Shown: positions 1-7,776, numbered from the stretch's first letter. The stretch is 9,690 bases of DNA from Actinomycetota bacterium (GCA_009700815.1 WLLG01000055.1:1-9690); one strand, 5' to 3'. Translations and numbers: made by a program. The notes: a model not told the origin generated them from the sequence alone.

Positions 1-153
1 CGCTTAGAGGTAACCGAAGAGTTCTACGGGCCATGCAGTTCGTGTCGAACGACTCTGCGGGTGCAGGTTGGTGGAGAAGCTCGTGAGGTCGAGTCGGAGG
101 CCTACGAGCCAAAGATGAATGTCACTCCAAATGCTGTAGCAACCAAGGAATAA
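1..153 (+). CDS. C-terminal fragment of an unknown protein with a CxxC motif (possibly acetone carboxylase gamma-like)
   Basis: Frame 1 is open from the first base of the window to a TAA at 151-153, giving the last 50 residues of a protein whose start lies off the left edge. The fragment contains EEFYGPCSSC followed by a beta-like stretch (TTLRVQV) and then an acidic, apparently disordered tail. An aromatic pair next to CxxC and a short beta strand resembles the C-terminal zinc-ribbon-like end of acetone carboxylase gamma-type subunits, which often read REFYCPxC...LxVEV and sit beside HyuA/HyuB-type subunits. That match is from memory and weak, and other zinc-ribbon proteins are equally possible. 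The gene runs convergently toward the acyl-CoA synthetase with only 47 bases between the two stop codons. That the frame is coding is likely; the function is a guess. Confidence 0.55.
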   Translation, partial: RLEVTEEFYGPCSSCRTTLRVQVGGEAREVESEAYEPKMNVTPNAVATKE

Positions 154-157
154 TTTC

Positions 158-185
158 CCCGCCCGCTACGTGTTTCCGGGCCGGG
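158..185. terminator. Candidate bidirectional terminator hairpin between convergent genes
   Basis: Arms CCCGCCCG (158-165) and CGGGCCGGG (177-185) pair over 8 base pairs with a single bulged C (181) and an 11-base loop. The stem starts 4 bases after the plus-strand stop and 15 bases after the minus-strand stop at 201, where a shared terminator is expected. Neither side has a proper T-run; the minus-strand transcript is followed only by GAAATTATT. Termination is therefore inferred from stem strength and position, as is common in Actinobacteria. Confidence 0.45.
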
Positions 186-200
186 TAGATCGCTATCCGA

Positions 201-1871
201 CTAACCGAGCCGGGCCTGCTCAGCAGCCCAGCGGTAATCAGCTTTGCCCGAAGGGGAGCGGAGAATCTGATCGCGCCGCAAAAAAGCCCGAGGAAGTTTG
301 TAGCGAGCGATGTGCTCCGCGGCTATCGCTCGAATCTGTTCGTCGCTCGCACTAGTGCCGTTTCGAAGCTGAATAATCGCAACAACCTCTGAACCAAAGC
401 GCTCCGAAGGCCTTCCGCATACCACTGCGTCGAATACAGCCGGATGTGCCTTGACAGCAGTCTCGACTTCCTCGGCAAAGACCTTCTCGCCACCAGTCGT
501 GATGCATGCTGAGTCCCGACCAAGCAGTTCGAGCGTCCCATCTGCAGATAGGCGTGCTCGATCACCAGGAATTGCGTACCGGATTCCCTCAATTGTCGGA
601 AATGTTGCCTCTGTCTTTGTCTGGTCGCCGAGGTATCCCAGCGGCACCCGTCCAGATTGTGCCAGCCAGCCTGACTCATCCGCTCCAGGTGTCAGCAGAC
701 GGCAGAGGTCCTCGCTCAGAACCACCGAGGTATCCGCTGGGGTGAAGCGAGTAGCAACGCTGTTCGACGAAGAGCGACGCGCAACGCCTTGCCTACCAGA
801 TTCAGTGGATCCTAAGACATTGAAAATCTGGACCTCGGGTAAGAACTCTAGGAGCTGATTCTGAATAGCCGGCGAGAGAACTGCACCACCGGACAACACA
901 TGTCGTAGGGAACTCAGGTCTCTGAAGCGGCCGGAATCCCGATCTCTACCAAGCTGATCCACGAGCGGTCTAGCCATGGGGTCACCCACGAAGAGCAGAG
1001 AGGTGGCAGCAGTCTGTTCGATAGTCCTCAGCACATCTTCGGGGTCGAAATGGTCGACCACGCTTTGGATGATGACAGCCCCGCCAGCCACCCATGCCGA
1101 CAGAGCGTTCCAATGCGCTGCGCCATGCATGAGTGGGGGAGCTGGAAGTGCTCGAACTCGACCGGTTGCCTCGGATACGACCTGATCAAGACTCTGAAAT
1201 TCATGGCCTGTGCGACTGCGAACTCCAAGGGCAGTAACCAAGAAATCTGCCTGCCTCCACATGGCACCCTTGGGCATTCCGGTGGTGCCGCCTGTGTAAC
1301 ACAGGTACATGCCATCTCCAGACCAGCCCTCGGTCAGAAAGCTCGGGAGGGTTGGACTGGCCTGTGCGATCGCAGACTCGTAATCCACTGCCCCCGGCAG
1401 AAGGGCGAAGCCCGATCCGTCGGCAACCTGCAGAATGAGTTTAGGCTGCTTCTTCAGGGTTGGTAGTACTGCTTCAAGCACGGGTGTGAACCGCTCGTGA
1501 ACGATGATTCCCTCTGCTGAAGAGTCCGTGAGCAAATAACGAAGTTCTTCGGCCACATAGCGGTAGTTCACGTTGAAGGGGACTGTTCCCGCCTTCCAGC
1601 AACCCAACATGGACTCGAGGTATTCGTTGCCATTGAGCATGTAGAGAGCCAGATGGGACTGCGAGGATTCCCAGTTGTTGACGTGCTGAGGACGAACCCG
1701 CGGACTCCTCCGCTGAGGCCCAATTCCGGCTTCGTGAACAACCTGAGCCAGCCTTCGAGTTCTGTCCTGAACCTGAGCCCAGCTAAAGACTCGATCACGA
1801 AAGATCACACAATCGGCCTCTGGATGCCTGGCTGCGATTGCCTCACAGATGCTGGCCACATTGAGTTCCAT
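201..1871 (-). CDS. Acyl-CoA synthetase (AMP-binding, FadD19-like)
   Basis: This 556-residue ANL-superfamily enzyme should activate a carboxylic acid with ATP and then load it onto CoA in the cytoplasm. The phosphate-binding loop YTGGTTGMPKG spans residues 192-202 and runs into MWR, as in mycobacterial FadD19. The A5 motif GSTESG is at 354-359. The hinge and adenylate-binding region shows PGD (435-437), GRD (451-453) and GGEKVFAEEVE (460-470). The A10 catalytic lysine is K543 in SPSGKADYRW. FNVNYRYVAEELRYL (99-113) and GDPMARPLVDQL (296-307) are also typical of the FadD19-like branch, which includes steroid side-chain ligases; the real substrate is unknown. Length is normal. The ATG at 1871 has a GGAG (1884-1887 on the plus strand) 12 bases upstream, slightly far. 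It follows the transporter ATPase gene by 40 bases on the same strand, so it is probably co-transcribed. Residues 51-70 form a basic, proline-rich stretch absent from FadD19 itself. Confidence 0.92.
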   Translation of the reverse strand: MELNVASICEAIAARHPEADCVIFRDRVFSWAQVQDRTRRLAQVVHEAGIGPQRRSPRVRPQHVNNWESSQSHLALYMLNGNEYLESMLGCWKAGTVPFNVNYRYVAEELRYLLTDSSAEGIIVHERFTPVLEAVLPTLKKQPKLILQVADGSGFALLPGAVDYESAIAQASPTLPSFLTEGWSGDGMYLCYTGGTTGMPKGAMWRQADFLVTALGVRSRTGHEFQSLDQVVSEATGRVRALPAPPLMHGAAHWNALSAWVAGGAVIIQSVVDHFDPEDVLRTIEQTAATSLLFVGDPMARPLVDQLGRDRDSGRFRDLSSLRHVLSGGAVLSPAIQNQLLEFLPEVQIFNVLGSTESGRQGVARRSSSNSVATRFTPADTSVVLSEDLCRLLTPGADESGWLAQSGRVPLGYLGDQTKTEATFPTIEGIRYAIPGDRARLSADGTLELLGRDSACITTGGEKVFAEEVETAVKAHPAVFDAVVCGRPSERFGSEVVAIIQLRNGTSASDEQIRAIAAEHIARYKLPRAFLRRDQILRSPSGKADYRWAAEQARLG

Positions 1872-1911
1872 GGTCAGCTACTACTCCAAGTACTCCGGTG
1901 GTGATGCAGCC

Positions 1912-2937
1912 TCACTGGGTGAGTGCTACGGGCACCTCGGAGACGGCCTGCAGGGGAAAGTGACACGCAACGTACTGATCACCGGTCACGTGTTGCATCT
2001 GGGGTTCAACCTGTGCGCAGATATCTTGCGCAAGGGGGCAGCGAGTCCGAAACCTGCAGCCACTAGGCGGCGAGATCGGCGAAGGCAGGTCACCTTCTAG
2101 GTGGTGTTCGGTGTCGAGCGAAGCGTTGGGGTCGGGCAATGGGATAGCAGCTAGAAGAGCTCGGGTATAGGGATGTGCAGGCGCAGAGTAGAGGGCGTCC
2201 GGGTTGCCGATCTCGCACATCTTGCCTAGGTACATCACAGCGACACGGTCAGATATGTTCTTCACCACGGCCAAGTCATGGGCAATGAACACCAAGGTCA
2301 GGCCATAGCGAGCCTTCATATCTTCAAGAAGATTGAGGATTTGCGCCTGCACGGATACGTCCAATGCAGAGACGGGTTCGTCGCAAATAATCACCGAAGG
2401 CTCAGTAATAACAGCCCGAGCAATAGAGATTCTCTGGCACTGACCACCAGAGAACTCGTGAGGCTTACGCTCGGCGGCAGCCTCGGGATCGATTCCGACA
2501 GCAGAGAGAACCTCGTTTACCTTGAGACGCCGCTCCTCAGGGGTGCCAATTTTCCAAATGTTGAGGGGTTCCTCAACGATTTGCATGACGGTGCGTCGGG
2601 GGTTCAGCGAGCTAATCGGATCTTGGAAGATCATCTGCAGCCTTGGACGTGTATTACGAAGCTGCTCGCCCCGCAGAGAACACAGGTCAGTTCCGTCAAG
2701 GGTGACCTCGCCACGAGTCGGGCGTGGAAGCTGCATAATCGCTTTGCCAGTGGTGGACTTTCCACAACCCGATTCGCCAACTAGGCCGAGAGTTTCCCCA
2801 CTCGCAATGTCGAACGAGACGTTGCTAACAGCAGACACTTTCTTGCCACGGCCTGCCGGGAAGTCGACCACCAGATTCTGAATTCGGAGCAGTGTTTCTG
2901 AGGGCTGCCGAAGGTGCGCCGTTCCGCTTCCTGCCAT
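1912..2937 (-). CDS. dppF: Oligopeptide/dipeptide ABC transporter ATP-binding protein (DppF/OppF type)
   Basis: This is the second ATPase of a peptide-type importer, 341 residues, acting at the inner face of the membrane as a heterodimer with the upstream ATPase. Walker A GESGCGKST lies at 54-62 (K60), the Q-loop glutamine is Q105, the signature is SGGQCQR at 163-169, Walker B ends in D186-E187, and the switch histidine is H220. The Oligo_HPY C-terminal domain has four cysteines (C294, C300, C307, C325), an arrangement reported to hold an iron-sulphur cluster in related dipeptide transporters. The signature has Cys at 167 where Arg or Gln is usual; this should be tolerated, since the preceding SGGQ is intact. 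The ATG is 2 bases past the stop of the upstream ATPase gene, with AGAGGG (2947-2952 on the plus strand) 9 bases before it, so translation is probably coupled. Substrate class is inferred from the family only. The symbol denotes family position, not proven specificity. Confidence 0.93.
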   Translation of the reverse strand: MAGSGTAHLRQPSETLLRIQNLVVDFPAGRGKKVSAVSNVSFDIASGETLGLVGESGCGKSTTGKAIMQLPRPTRGEVTLDGTDLCSLRGEQLRNTRPRLQMIFQDPISSLNPRRTVMQIVEEPLNIWKIGTPEERRLKVNEVLSAVGIDPEAAAERKPHEFSGGQCQRISIARAVITEPSVIICDEPVSALDVSVQAQILNLLEDMKARYGLTLVFIAHDLAVVKNISDRVAVMYLGKMCEIGNPDALYSAPAHPYTRALLAAIPLPDPNASLDTEHHLEGDLPSPISPPSGCRFRTRCPLAQDICAQVEPQMQHVTGDQYVACHFPLQAVSEVPVALTQ

Positions 2938-2939
2938 GT

Positions 2940-4115
2940 CTACATACCCTCTGTCTGCTCTGGAGGTGCGGGAACTGGTGATTGCTCTGCCGGGGTAGGG
3001 GTTTTCGCAGGTGCGGCAACAAACTCAGGAGCCGTAGCCATGAGTCTCTGCGCAGCGATTCGTAACCGAACCTCTTCAGTTTCCGGTGATCCAATGGGGT
3101 AGAAACATGCGAACAGATGCTCAGGCGCGGTAGGCGAAGGAGTCAAGGTGGGGGACTCCTCGTGGCACCTTGGCTGCACATAGGGGCATCGTGGACTGAA
3201 CGCACAACCCTTTGGCGGATTGACCAGGTCCGGAGGACGCCCGCCGATAGCTGCCAGACGGGTATGGGAAGCGTCGGTGAGCTTTGGAATAGCTGCCATG
3301 AGCGCCTCGGTATAGGGCATCTTCATTTCGCTAAAGAGCAAAGCAGTTGGCGCTTGTTCAACAATTTGTCCGGCGTACATAACCGCTATCTCGTCGGCTC
3401 GTCCAGCAACGACGCCAAGGTCGTGAGTGACCAAAATGATTCCCATGTAACGCTCGCGTTGTTGCTCAGCTAGCAGGTCAAGAATCTGAGCTTGCACGGT
3501 CACGTCTAGCGCCGTTGTTGGTTCGTCAGCGAAGAGCAACTTCGGGCCGCAGGCAAGCGCAACAGCGATCACGACGCGTTGGCGCATTCCGCCTGACATC
3601 TCGTGTGGGTAGGAAGAAAATCGCTTTTCAGGCTCGGGAATCTTGACGGCCTTGAGTAGTGCAACAGCTGTGTCCTTGGCATCGGACTTACTCATATTGA
3701 GATGAAAGCGCAGCGACTCCGTAATCTGGAGGCCAACCTTCATGACAGGGTTCAACGCAGTCATTGGATCCTGGAAGATCATCGCCATTTCGTCGCCCCA
3801 GAGCTCGCGATACTCAGAGTCGTTGAGTCCAGAGATCTCTTTTCCTTCAAAGATCACTTGACCGGAACGTTCTGTATTTGAGCGAGGTAGCAGCCCCATG
3901 ATCGAGCGTGAGAGCACGGACTTCCCTGAGCCAGACTCACCCACGACTCCAAGGGTTCGACCTCGCTCGAGCGATAGCGACACACCGTTCACGGCCGTGA
4001 GTGATCCGCGATCTGTAGTAAATCGCGTCACGATGTCTCGTACTTCAAGAAGCTTGGGAGCACCTGGAGTGCCACTCGGTGTCGGTAGGCCGCTGATCGG
4101 CGTTTGAACGCTCAC
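2940..4115 (-). CDS. dppD: Oligopeptide/dipeptide ABC transporter ATP-binding protein (DppD/OppD type)
   Basis: This is the first ATPase of the importer, 391 residues. Walker A GESGSGKS is at 59-66 (K65), the Q-loop glutamine at Q115, signature SGGMRQR at 174-180, Walker B D197-E198 and switch histidine H231. SGGM rather than SGGQ is usual for DppD/OppD. The Oligo_HPY domain carries four cysteines (C304, C310, C317, C337), as in its partner. After that domain the protein continues for about 50 residues with an Arg/Ala-rich helix-like part and a Pro/Ala-rich tail (about 366-391), longer than in typical family members and probably disordered. The start is GTG at 4115, overlapping the TGA of the permease gene by four bases (GTGA). 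GAGGGAG (4124-4130 on the plus strand) is 8 bases upstream, which supports this start and translational coupling. Confidence 0.93.
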   Translation of the reverse strand: MSVQTPISGLPTPSGTPGAPKLLEVRDIVTRFTTDRGSLTAVNGVSLSLERGRTLGVVGESGSGKSVLSRSIMGLLPRSNTERSGQVIFEGKEISGLNDSEYRELWGDEMAMIFQDPMTALNPVMKVGLQITESLRFHLNMSKSDAKDTAVALLKAVKIPEPEKRFSSYPHEMSGGMRQRVVIAVALACGPKLLFADEPTTALDVTVQAQILDLLAEQQRERYMGIILVTHDLGVVAGRADEIAVMYAGQIVEQAPTALLFSEMKMPYTEALMAAIPKLTDASHTRLAAIGGRPPDLVNPPKGCAFSPRCPYVQPRCHEESPTLTPSPTAPEHLFACFYPIGSPETEEVRLRIAAQRLMATAPEFVAAPAKTPTPAEQSPVPAPPEQTEGM

Positions 4116-5047
4116 AGCACAGACTCCCTCACGCCGAAGCGTCTATTCACAGCGTCTCCGAGGAAGTTCAAAGCCATGACGGTCAGGAACAGAATCAACG
4201 AGGTGAAAATCACGATATGAGGAGAGTTGCGCATCTGCCCGCGGCCCTCGGCGATGATGTTTCCCCAAGAAGGCATCGGCAGCTGGACGCCGACGCCAAA
4301 CAAGCTCAGACCACCCTCGGCCACAATTGCGATTCCCACTCCCAGCAGAGAGATGGACAACATGGCGGGCATCACGTTCGGGAGCACCTCTCGCACCATG
4401 ATCCGACCGTTCTTTGCCCCCATTGCCTTGGCCGCAAGCACGAACTCCCGCTCCGACCAAGCAAGTGTGTTTGCCCGTGTGATTCGCCCGAGCAACGGAA
4501 TCGACACGATGCCGAGTCCTACGACCACCACGGCAAGGCGGCGAGTTGAGTTGACACCGGCGCCACTCGCAAGCACGGTGACAAGTGAAAGCGCCAGAAC
4601 GAACTGCGGGATTGCCAGGAGCACGTTCATAAGCGGGGTGATGAGTCCGTCAACTTTTCCCCGGAAGAAACCGGTCATGAGTCCGAGCATGCCGCCAATC
4701 AAAAGGCCAAAAGCCACAGCCCCGAATCCAACGATGAACGAGGATCGCGTCCCCCAGATGATCCTTGAAAGCAGGTCGCGCCCAATTGCGTCACCGCCGA
4801 GCCAATGGCCGGCTGCTGGGCCCTTTCGGGCTAGGGCCACGAACGACTGATTTGGGTCCGGTATTGGTAGCACGGGCGCAAGGATTGCTAGGAGCGCAAG
4901 AAACGCGATCCACGCAATTGCAACCCAGGCCGCTGTTCCCAGGCGATCCCCGCGCACAGTGTGAGAGGAGGGTGCCTCGATCGCCTCAATCGTGGGCAGT
5001 GAGGATGGATCAAGATGGGCTATCGAAGTGTCACGATTTGTTTGCAT
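4112..5047 (-). CDS. dppC: Peptide ABC transporter permease (DppC/OppC type)
   Basis: This is one of the two membrane subunits forming the translocation path, 311 residues, the normal length. A cytoplasmic N-terminus of about 37 residues is followed by a first membrane segment at about 38-60. HWLGGDAIGRDLLSR (81-95), the hallmark of DppC-type permeases, precedes the core permease domain with further hydrophobic segments near 103-126, 134-160, 171-188, 225-245 and 278-297. The EAA loop that docks onto an ATPase is EFVLAAKAMGAKNG (201-214), leading into a conserved REVLPN (219-224). The ATG at 5047 lies inside the end of the partner permease gene (17-base overlap), and its stop overlaps the start of the ATPase gene. 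This is tight operon packing consistent with matched subunit synthesis. Confidence 0.94.
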   Translation of the reverse strand: MQTNRDTSIAHLDPSSLPTIEAIEAPSSHTVRGDRLGTAAWVAIAWIAFLALLAILAPVLPIPDPNQSFVALARKGPAAGHWLGGDAIGRDLLSRIIWGTRSSFIVGFGAVAFGLLIGGMLGLMTGFFRGKVDGLITPLMNVLLAIPQFVLALSLVTVLASGAGVNSTRRLAVVVVGLGIVSIPLLGRITRANTLAWSEREFVLAAKAMGAKNGRIMVREVLPNVMPAMLSISLLGVGIAIVAEGGLSLFGVGVQLPMPSWGNIIAEGRGQMRNSPHIVIFTSLILFLTVMALNFLGDAVNRRFGVRESVL

Positions 5048-5981
5048 TACGAATCCGTGGGTCGAGAACTGTGTACAGAAGGTCTACGGCAAAGTTCACC
5101 AGAATGTAGAGAATGGCAATGACAGCCACCATGGATTGGAAGGCAACGATTTGTCGCCGACCGATTGCTTCAAAGAGCATTAGGCCCATCCCCGGAAGTG
5201 CGAATACCACTTCCACAATGAGCGCCCCACCGATCAATGTTCCGATGTTGAGCCCGGCCACGGTCAGCAACGTGAGCGAAGACGGCCGCAGTGCATGTCT
5301 GAACAGGATTCGCTTTGATTTCAAGCCTTTGGCCTTGGCCATGAGAATGAAATCCTGCTGCAGAGTGGCGATCATGTCGCTGCGAAGCAAGCGCATGTAA
5401 ATGGCAATCTGACCCACGGCCAATGTGATGGTGGGCAGAATCATGTACTGGAAATGTTCGATCGGGCTCTCGCTGGGTGATGCGTAGCCACCGGTTTTGA
5501 ACCAGCCGAGCTTGACCCCCAAGTAGTACTGCAGCAAAAAGCCCAACGCAAAGTTGGGAATCGCCAGCATTGCGAACGCGGCTGTATTCGAGGTTCGATC
5601 AAACCAGGTGCCTTTGCGATACGCAGTGAGCACTCCAAAGGGAATCGCAAAGAAAAGGGCCAACATCTGGGCATAGAACATCAGGAGTAACGAGACAGGA
5701 AGCGACTGCCAGAGCCGATCAGAAACAGGTCTGTCAGAACTCACGGTGTAGTAGTTGCCCATATCACCTGTGGCGAAGTTGCCAAGCCAAGTGCTGTAAC
5801 GAACCGCAAAGGATTGATCCAACTTGAGTTCTTGCCGAAGATCCTCGCGCTGTTGGTCGCTGCCAGAAGGTATGAGTACTTCGGTGGGATCGCCGGGAAG
5901 CAACTCAAGGAGCAGCGAAGCAAACAGGGTCACAAGAATGACTGTGACGATGAGTTGCCCAAATTTTTTAAGAATGAACAT
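5031..5981 (-). CDS. dppB: Peptide ABC transporter permease (DppB/OppB type)
   Basis: This is the partner membrane subunit, 316 residues from the chosen start. The N-terminus MFILKKFGQLIVTVILVTL is the expected short basic stretch plus first membrane helix, followed by ELLPGDP (26-32), the conserved periplasmic entry motif of DppB. The permease domain has hydrophobic segments near 94-118, 133-155, 180-198, 225-250 and 278-302. The EAA loop is DFILMAKAKGLKSKR (200-214), followed by RHALRPS (218-224). The frame could also open at a TTG at 6026, adding 15 residues; I prefer the ATG at 5981 because it begins right at the first helix, as in relatives. Its ribosome binding site is poor (GGGAA or GGA in the preceding 17 bases). 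The end overlaps the next permease gene by 17 bases. Confidence 0.93.
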   Translation of the reverse strand: MFILKKFGQLIVTVILVTLFASLLLELLPGDPTEVLIPSGSDQQREDLRQELKLDQSFAVRYSTWLGNFATGDMGNYYTVSSDRPVSDRLWQSLPVSLLLMFYAQMLALFFAIPFGVLTAYRKGTWFDRTSNTAAFAMLAIPNFALGFLLQYYLGVKLGWFKTGGYASPSESPIEHFQYMILPTITLAVGQIAIYMRLLRSDMIATLQQDFILMAKAKGLKSKRILFRHALRPSSLTLLTVAGLNIGTLIGGALIVEVVFALPGMGLMLFEAIGRRQIVAFQSMVAVIAILYILVNFAVDLLYTVLDPRIRNANKS

Positions 5982-6032
5982 GCGATCCAATTCCCGCTGG
6001 GGATGGTATTCGAGTTGGAGACTCAACTATGT

Positions 6033-6073
6033 AGTTGCGGTGAACCAGCCAGAAGGCCAAGTTCACCGCAACT
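6033..6073 (-). promoter_or_regulatory. Intergenic stem-loop between the binding-protein and permease genes
   Basis: A perfect 13-base inverted repeat, AGTTGCGGTGAAC (6033-6045) and GTTCACCGCAACT (6061-6073), encloses 15 bases that contain a further GCC-AGAA-GGC mini-stem (6048-6057). It is the main feature of the 121-base gap between the binding-protein stop and the permease ATG. There is no T-run after it on the minus strand, so it is not a classic terminator. In binding-protein-dependent transport operons, hairpins here often protect or trim the upstream mRNA so that more binding protein than permease is made. That role is inferred; partial termination is an alternative. Confidence 0.6.
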
Positions 6074-6102
6074 GACACTACGTACTTACAGTTGTGCGAT
6101 GG

Positions 6103-7776
6103 CTAGTTCTGAATCCACATTCCGGAGACAGGATGGCCAGTGGCTAGACCTGGGAAGGGCGCTCCACCGTCATCGGGCAGATCTGGACCAAGGATCCCGT
6201 TCACGTCAGTGGCTGTCCCAATGTCCCAAATGGTCCATTGCAGCCAGATGCTGTAGCCCTCCTTGGCAAATTCTCTATTGATATCGCCATAGATCTGCTG
6301 ACGCTCGGCCTTGTCCGGGGTAGCTCGACCCTTCTCGAGAAGAGCATTGATATCGGGGTCATCGAAGCGGCTGAAGTTGACGGGGTTGCCGCCGCCCTTC
6401 CACCAGACGAAGTTGGCGTCGGGGTCACCACCTGGGTAGTTCCGGAAGACCATGGCTTGGAACTTGCCCGAGATTGCGGTACTAATCAACGCGGCCTGCT
6501 CAAGAGCAGTGATCGTGACATTGATTCCAGCAGCCTTGCCCATCTGCTGAACAACCGCAGCAGCGGCCTGAGTTGCCGCATCAGGAGTGGCAATCAGGGT
6601 GAAGGCCAGATCGGTTCCCGTCTCTTCTTTGTACTGCGCAACGAGTTTCTTGGCCTCGGCCAAGTCGTATGTGGGGTAGCCAGAATCCTTGAGGTAACCA
6701 ATCCCGCCGGGAGCAAAGGGGCCATTGGCATTCTGTAGGACGCCAAGGTTGACAGTCTCGTTGTACGTCTCCATGTCGATGGACTTGATCGCTGCTAGGC
6801 GAGCCGTCTTGGAGTTGAAGGGTGCGATTGAGGTGTTCAGTTGTCCGAAGCTCACTTCACCAAACTCGTCTGACTCATAGGAGTTGATGTTGCCGTTGTC
6901 GGTTTCAGTCCGCATCTGATCGATCAGCTCACCTCCAGAAACCTGCACAGCATTGAAGTCGCCAGCGAGCAAGCCATTGATCCGACTTGGTCCTTCTGGT
7001 GTGGGCTTGAACTCAATCTGGTCAAGATAGGGAAGCTGAGTTCCGTTGGAATCTTTCTGCCAGTACTTCGGGTTCTTCTTGACGACCAGACTCTCGTTCT
7101 GTGTCCAACTCACCAAGCTGAAAGGCCCCGTTCCTACAAGTTTGGTATCACAGGTGGATGGGTCATCGAGTTGCGATTGCGCCATCATCCCGACTCGTCC
7201 AGAGCCAAACAGCGCTCCAGGGAGTGAAGCCCATGGAGTAGTTGTGGTGATGGACACCGTCAGGGGATCAACCACGGTGACATCTGCGATGTTTGAGAAG
7301 ACAAATGTGAACAGCAGCGGACTGCGGGCGGGGTACTTGCCGCGGTAGGCGTCCAGGTTGTTCTTGACAACTGTGGCGTCGAGAGCCGTTCCATCGTGGA
7401 AGGTGATGTTGGGTCGCAACGCCAGGGTCCACTGGGTGTAATCGGCGTTGGGTGTAAGCGTCTGTGCCAGGAAGGGGACGTAATCGCCATCCTCATTGGG
7501 GGCCGTCAGAGTGTCATAGATGGACCGTGCGATTTGGATGCCAGAAATGGCAAGTTGCGCCTGTGGAAGGCACCAGCCATCAGCAGACTCACCCTCGAGG
7601 CCGTAGATCAACGTTCCACCTGGGGTCGGCTTGGAATTCTTGTTGCTGCCCGAGTTGCCATTGTCTTTAGAGGAACTACTTCCGTTACCTCCGCAGGCGC
7701 CAGCGAGAACGGCGACAAACAGAAGCGAACTCACCACCAATAGTGACTTTGTATTCCGATGTTTTTGACGTTGCAT
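6103..7776 (-). CDS. Peptide-type ABC transporter substrate-binding lipoprotein (SBP family 5)
   Basis: This 557-residue lipoprotein captures the solute outside the membrane and delivers it to the permeases. A basic N-terminus (MQRQKHRNTK) and a hydrophobic core end in the lipobox-like LAGAC, with C28 as the predicted lipidated residue. A low-complexity Gly/Ser/Asn/Lys linker (about 29-52) is typical of actinobacterial surface lipoproteins. The SBP_bac_5 fold starts at GGTLIYGLEGE (53-63); WTLALRPNITFHDGTALDA (116-134) is the strongest family signature. The C-terminal region contains WWKGGGNPVNFSRFDDP, in which FSRFDDPDINALL matches the family pattern for the last lobe. C69 lies within the mature protein. 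The ligand cannot be read from sequence: this family binds peptides, nickel complexes, glutathione, sugars or opines. The ATG at 7776 has an excellent ribosome binding site, and the gene is probably the first of the transporter operon. Confidence 0.93.
   Translation of the reverse strand: MQRQKHRNTKSLLVVSSLLFVAVLAGACGGNGSSSSKDNGNSGSNKNSKPTPGGTLIYGLEGESADGWCLPQAQLAISGIQIARSIYDTLTAPNEDGDYVPFLAQTLTPNADYTQWTLALRPNITFHDGTALDATVVKNNLDAYRGKYPARSPLLFTFVFSNIADVTVVDPLTVSITTTTPWASLPGALFGSGRVGMMAQSQLDDPSTCDTKLVGTGPFSLVSWTQNESLVVKKNPKYWQKDSNGTQLPYLDQIEFKPTPEGPSRINGLLAGDFNAVQVSGGELIDQMRTETDNGNINSYESDEFGEVSFGQLNTSIAPFNSKTARLAAIKSIDMETYNETVNLGVLQNANGPFAPGGIGYLKDSGYPTYDLAEAKKLVAQYKEETGTDLAFTLIATPDAATQAAAAVVQQMGKAAGINVTITALEQAALISTAISGKFQAMVFRNYPGGDPDANFVWWKGGGNPVNFSRFDDPDINALLEKGRATPDKAERQQIYGDINREFAKEGYSIWLQWTIWDIGTATDVNGILGPDLPDDGGAPFPGLATGHPVSGMWIQN

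Noticed and set aside
451..858. Long plus-strand open frames opposite the synthetase gene, and similar frames opposite other genes
   Set aside because: They are antisense shadows of well-supported genes, with low-complexity Arg/Ser/Pro-rich translations and no domain signatures.
5982..6026. Fifteen-residue N-terminal extension of the DppB-type permease from a TTG
   Set aside because: The extension is hydrophilic and unlike permease N-termini, while the ATG at 5981 begins directly before the first membrane helix.
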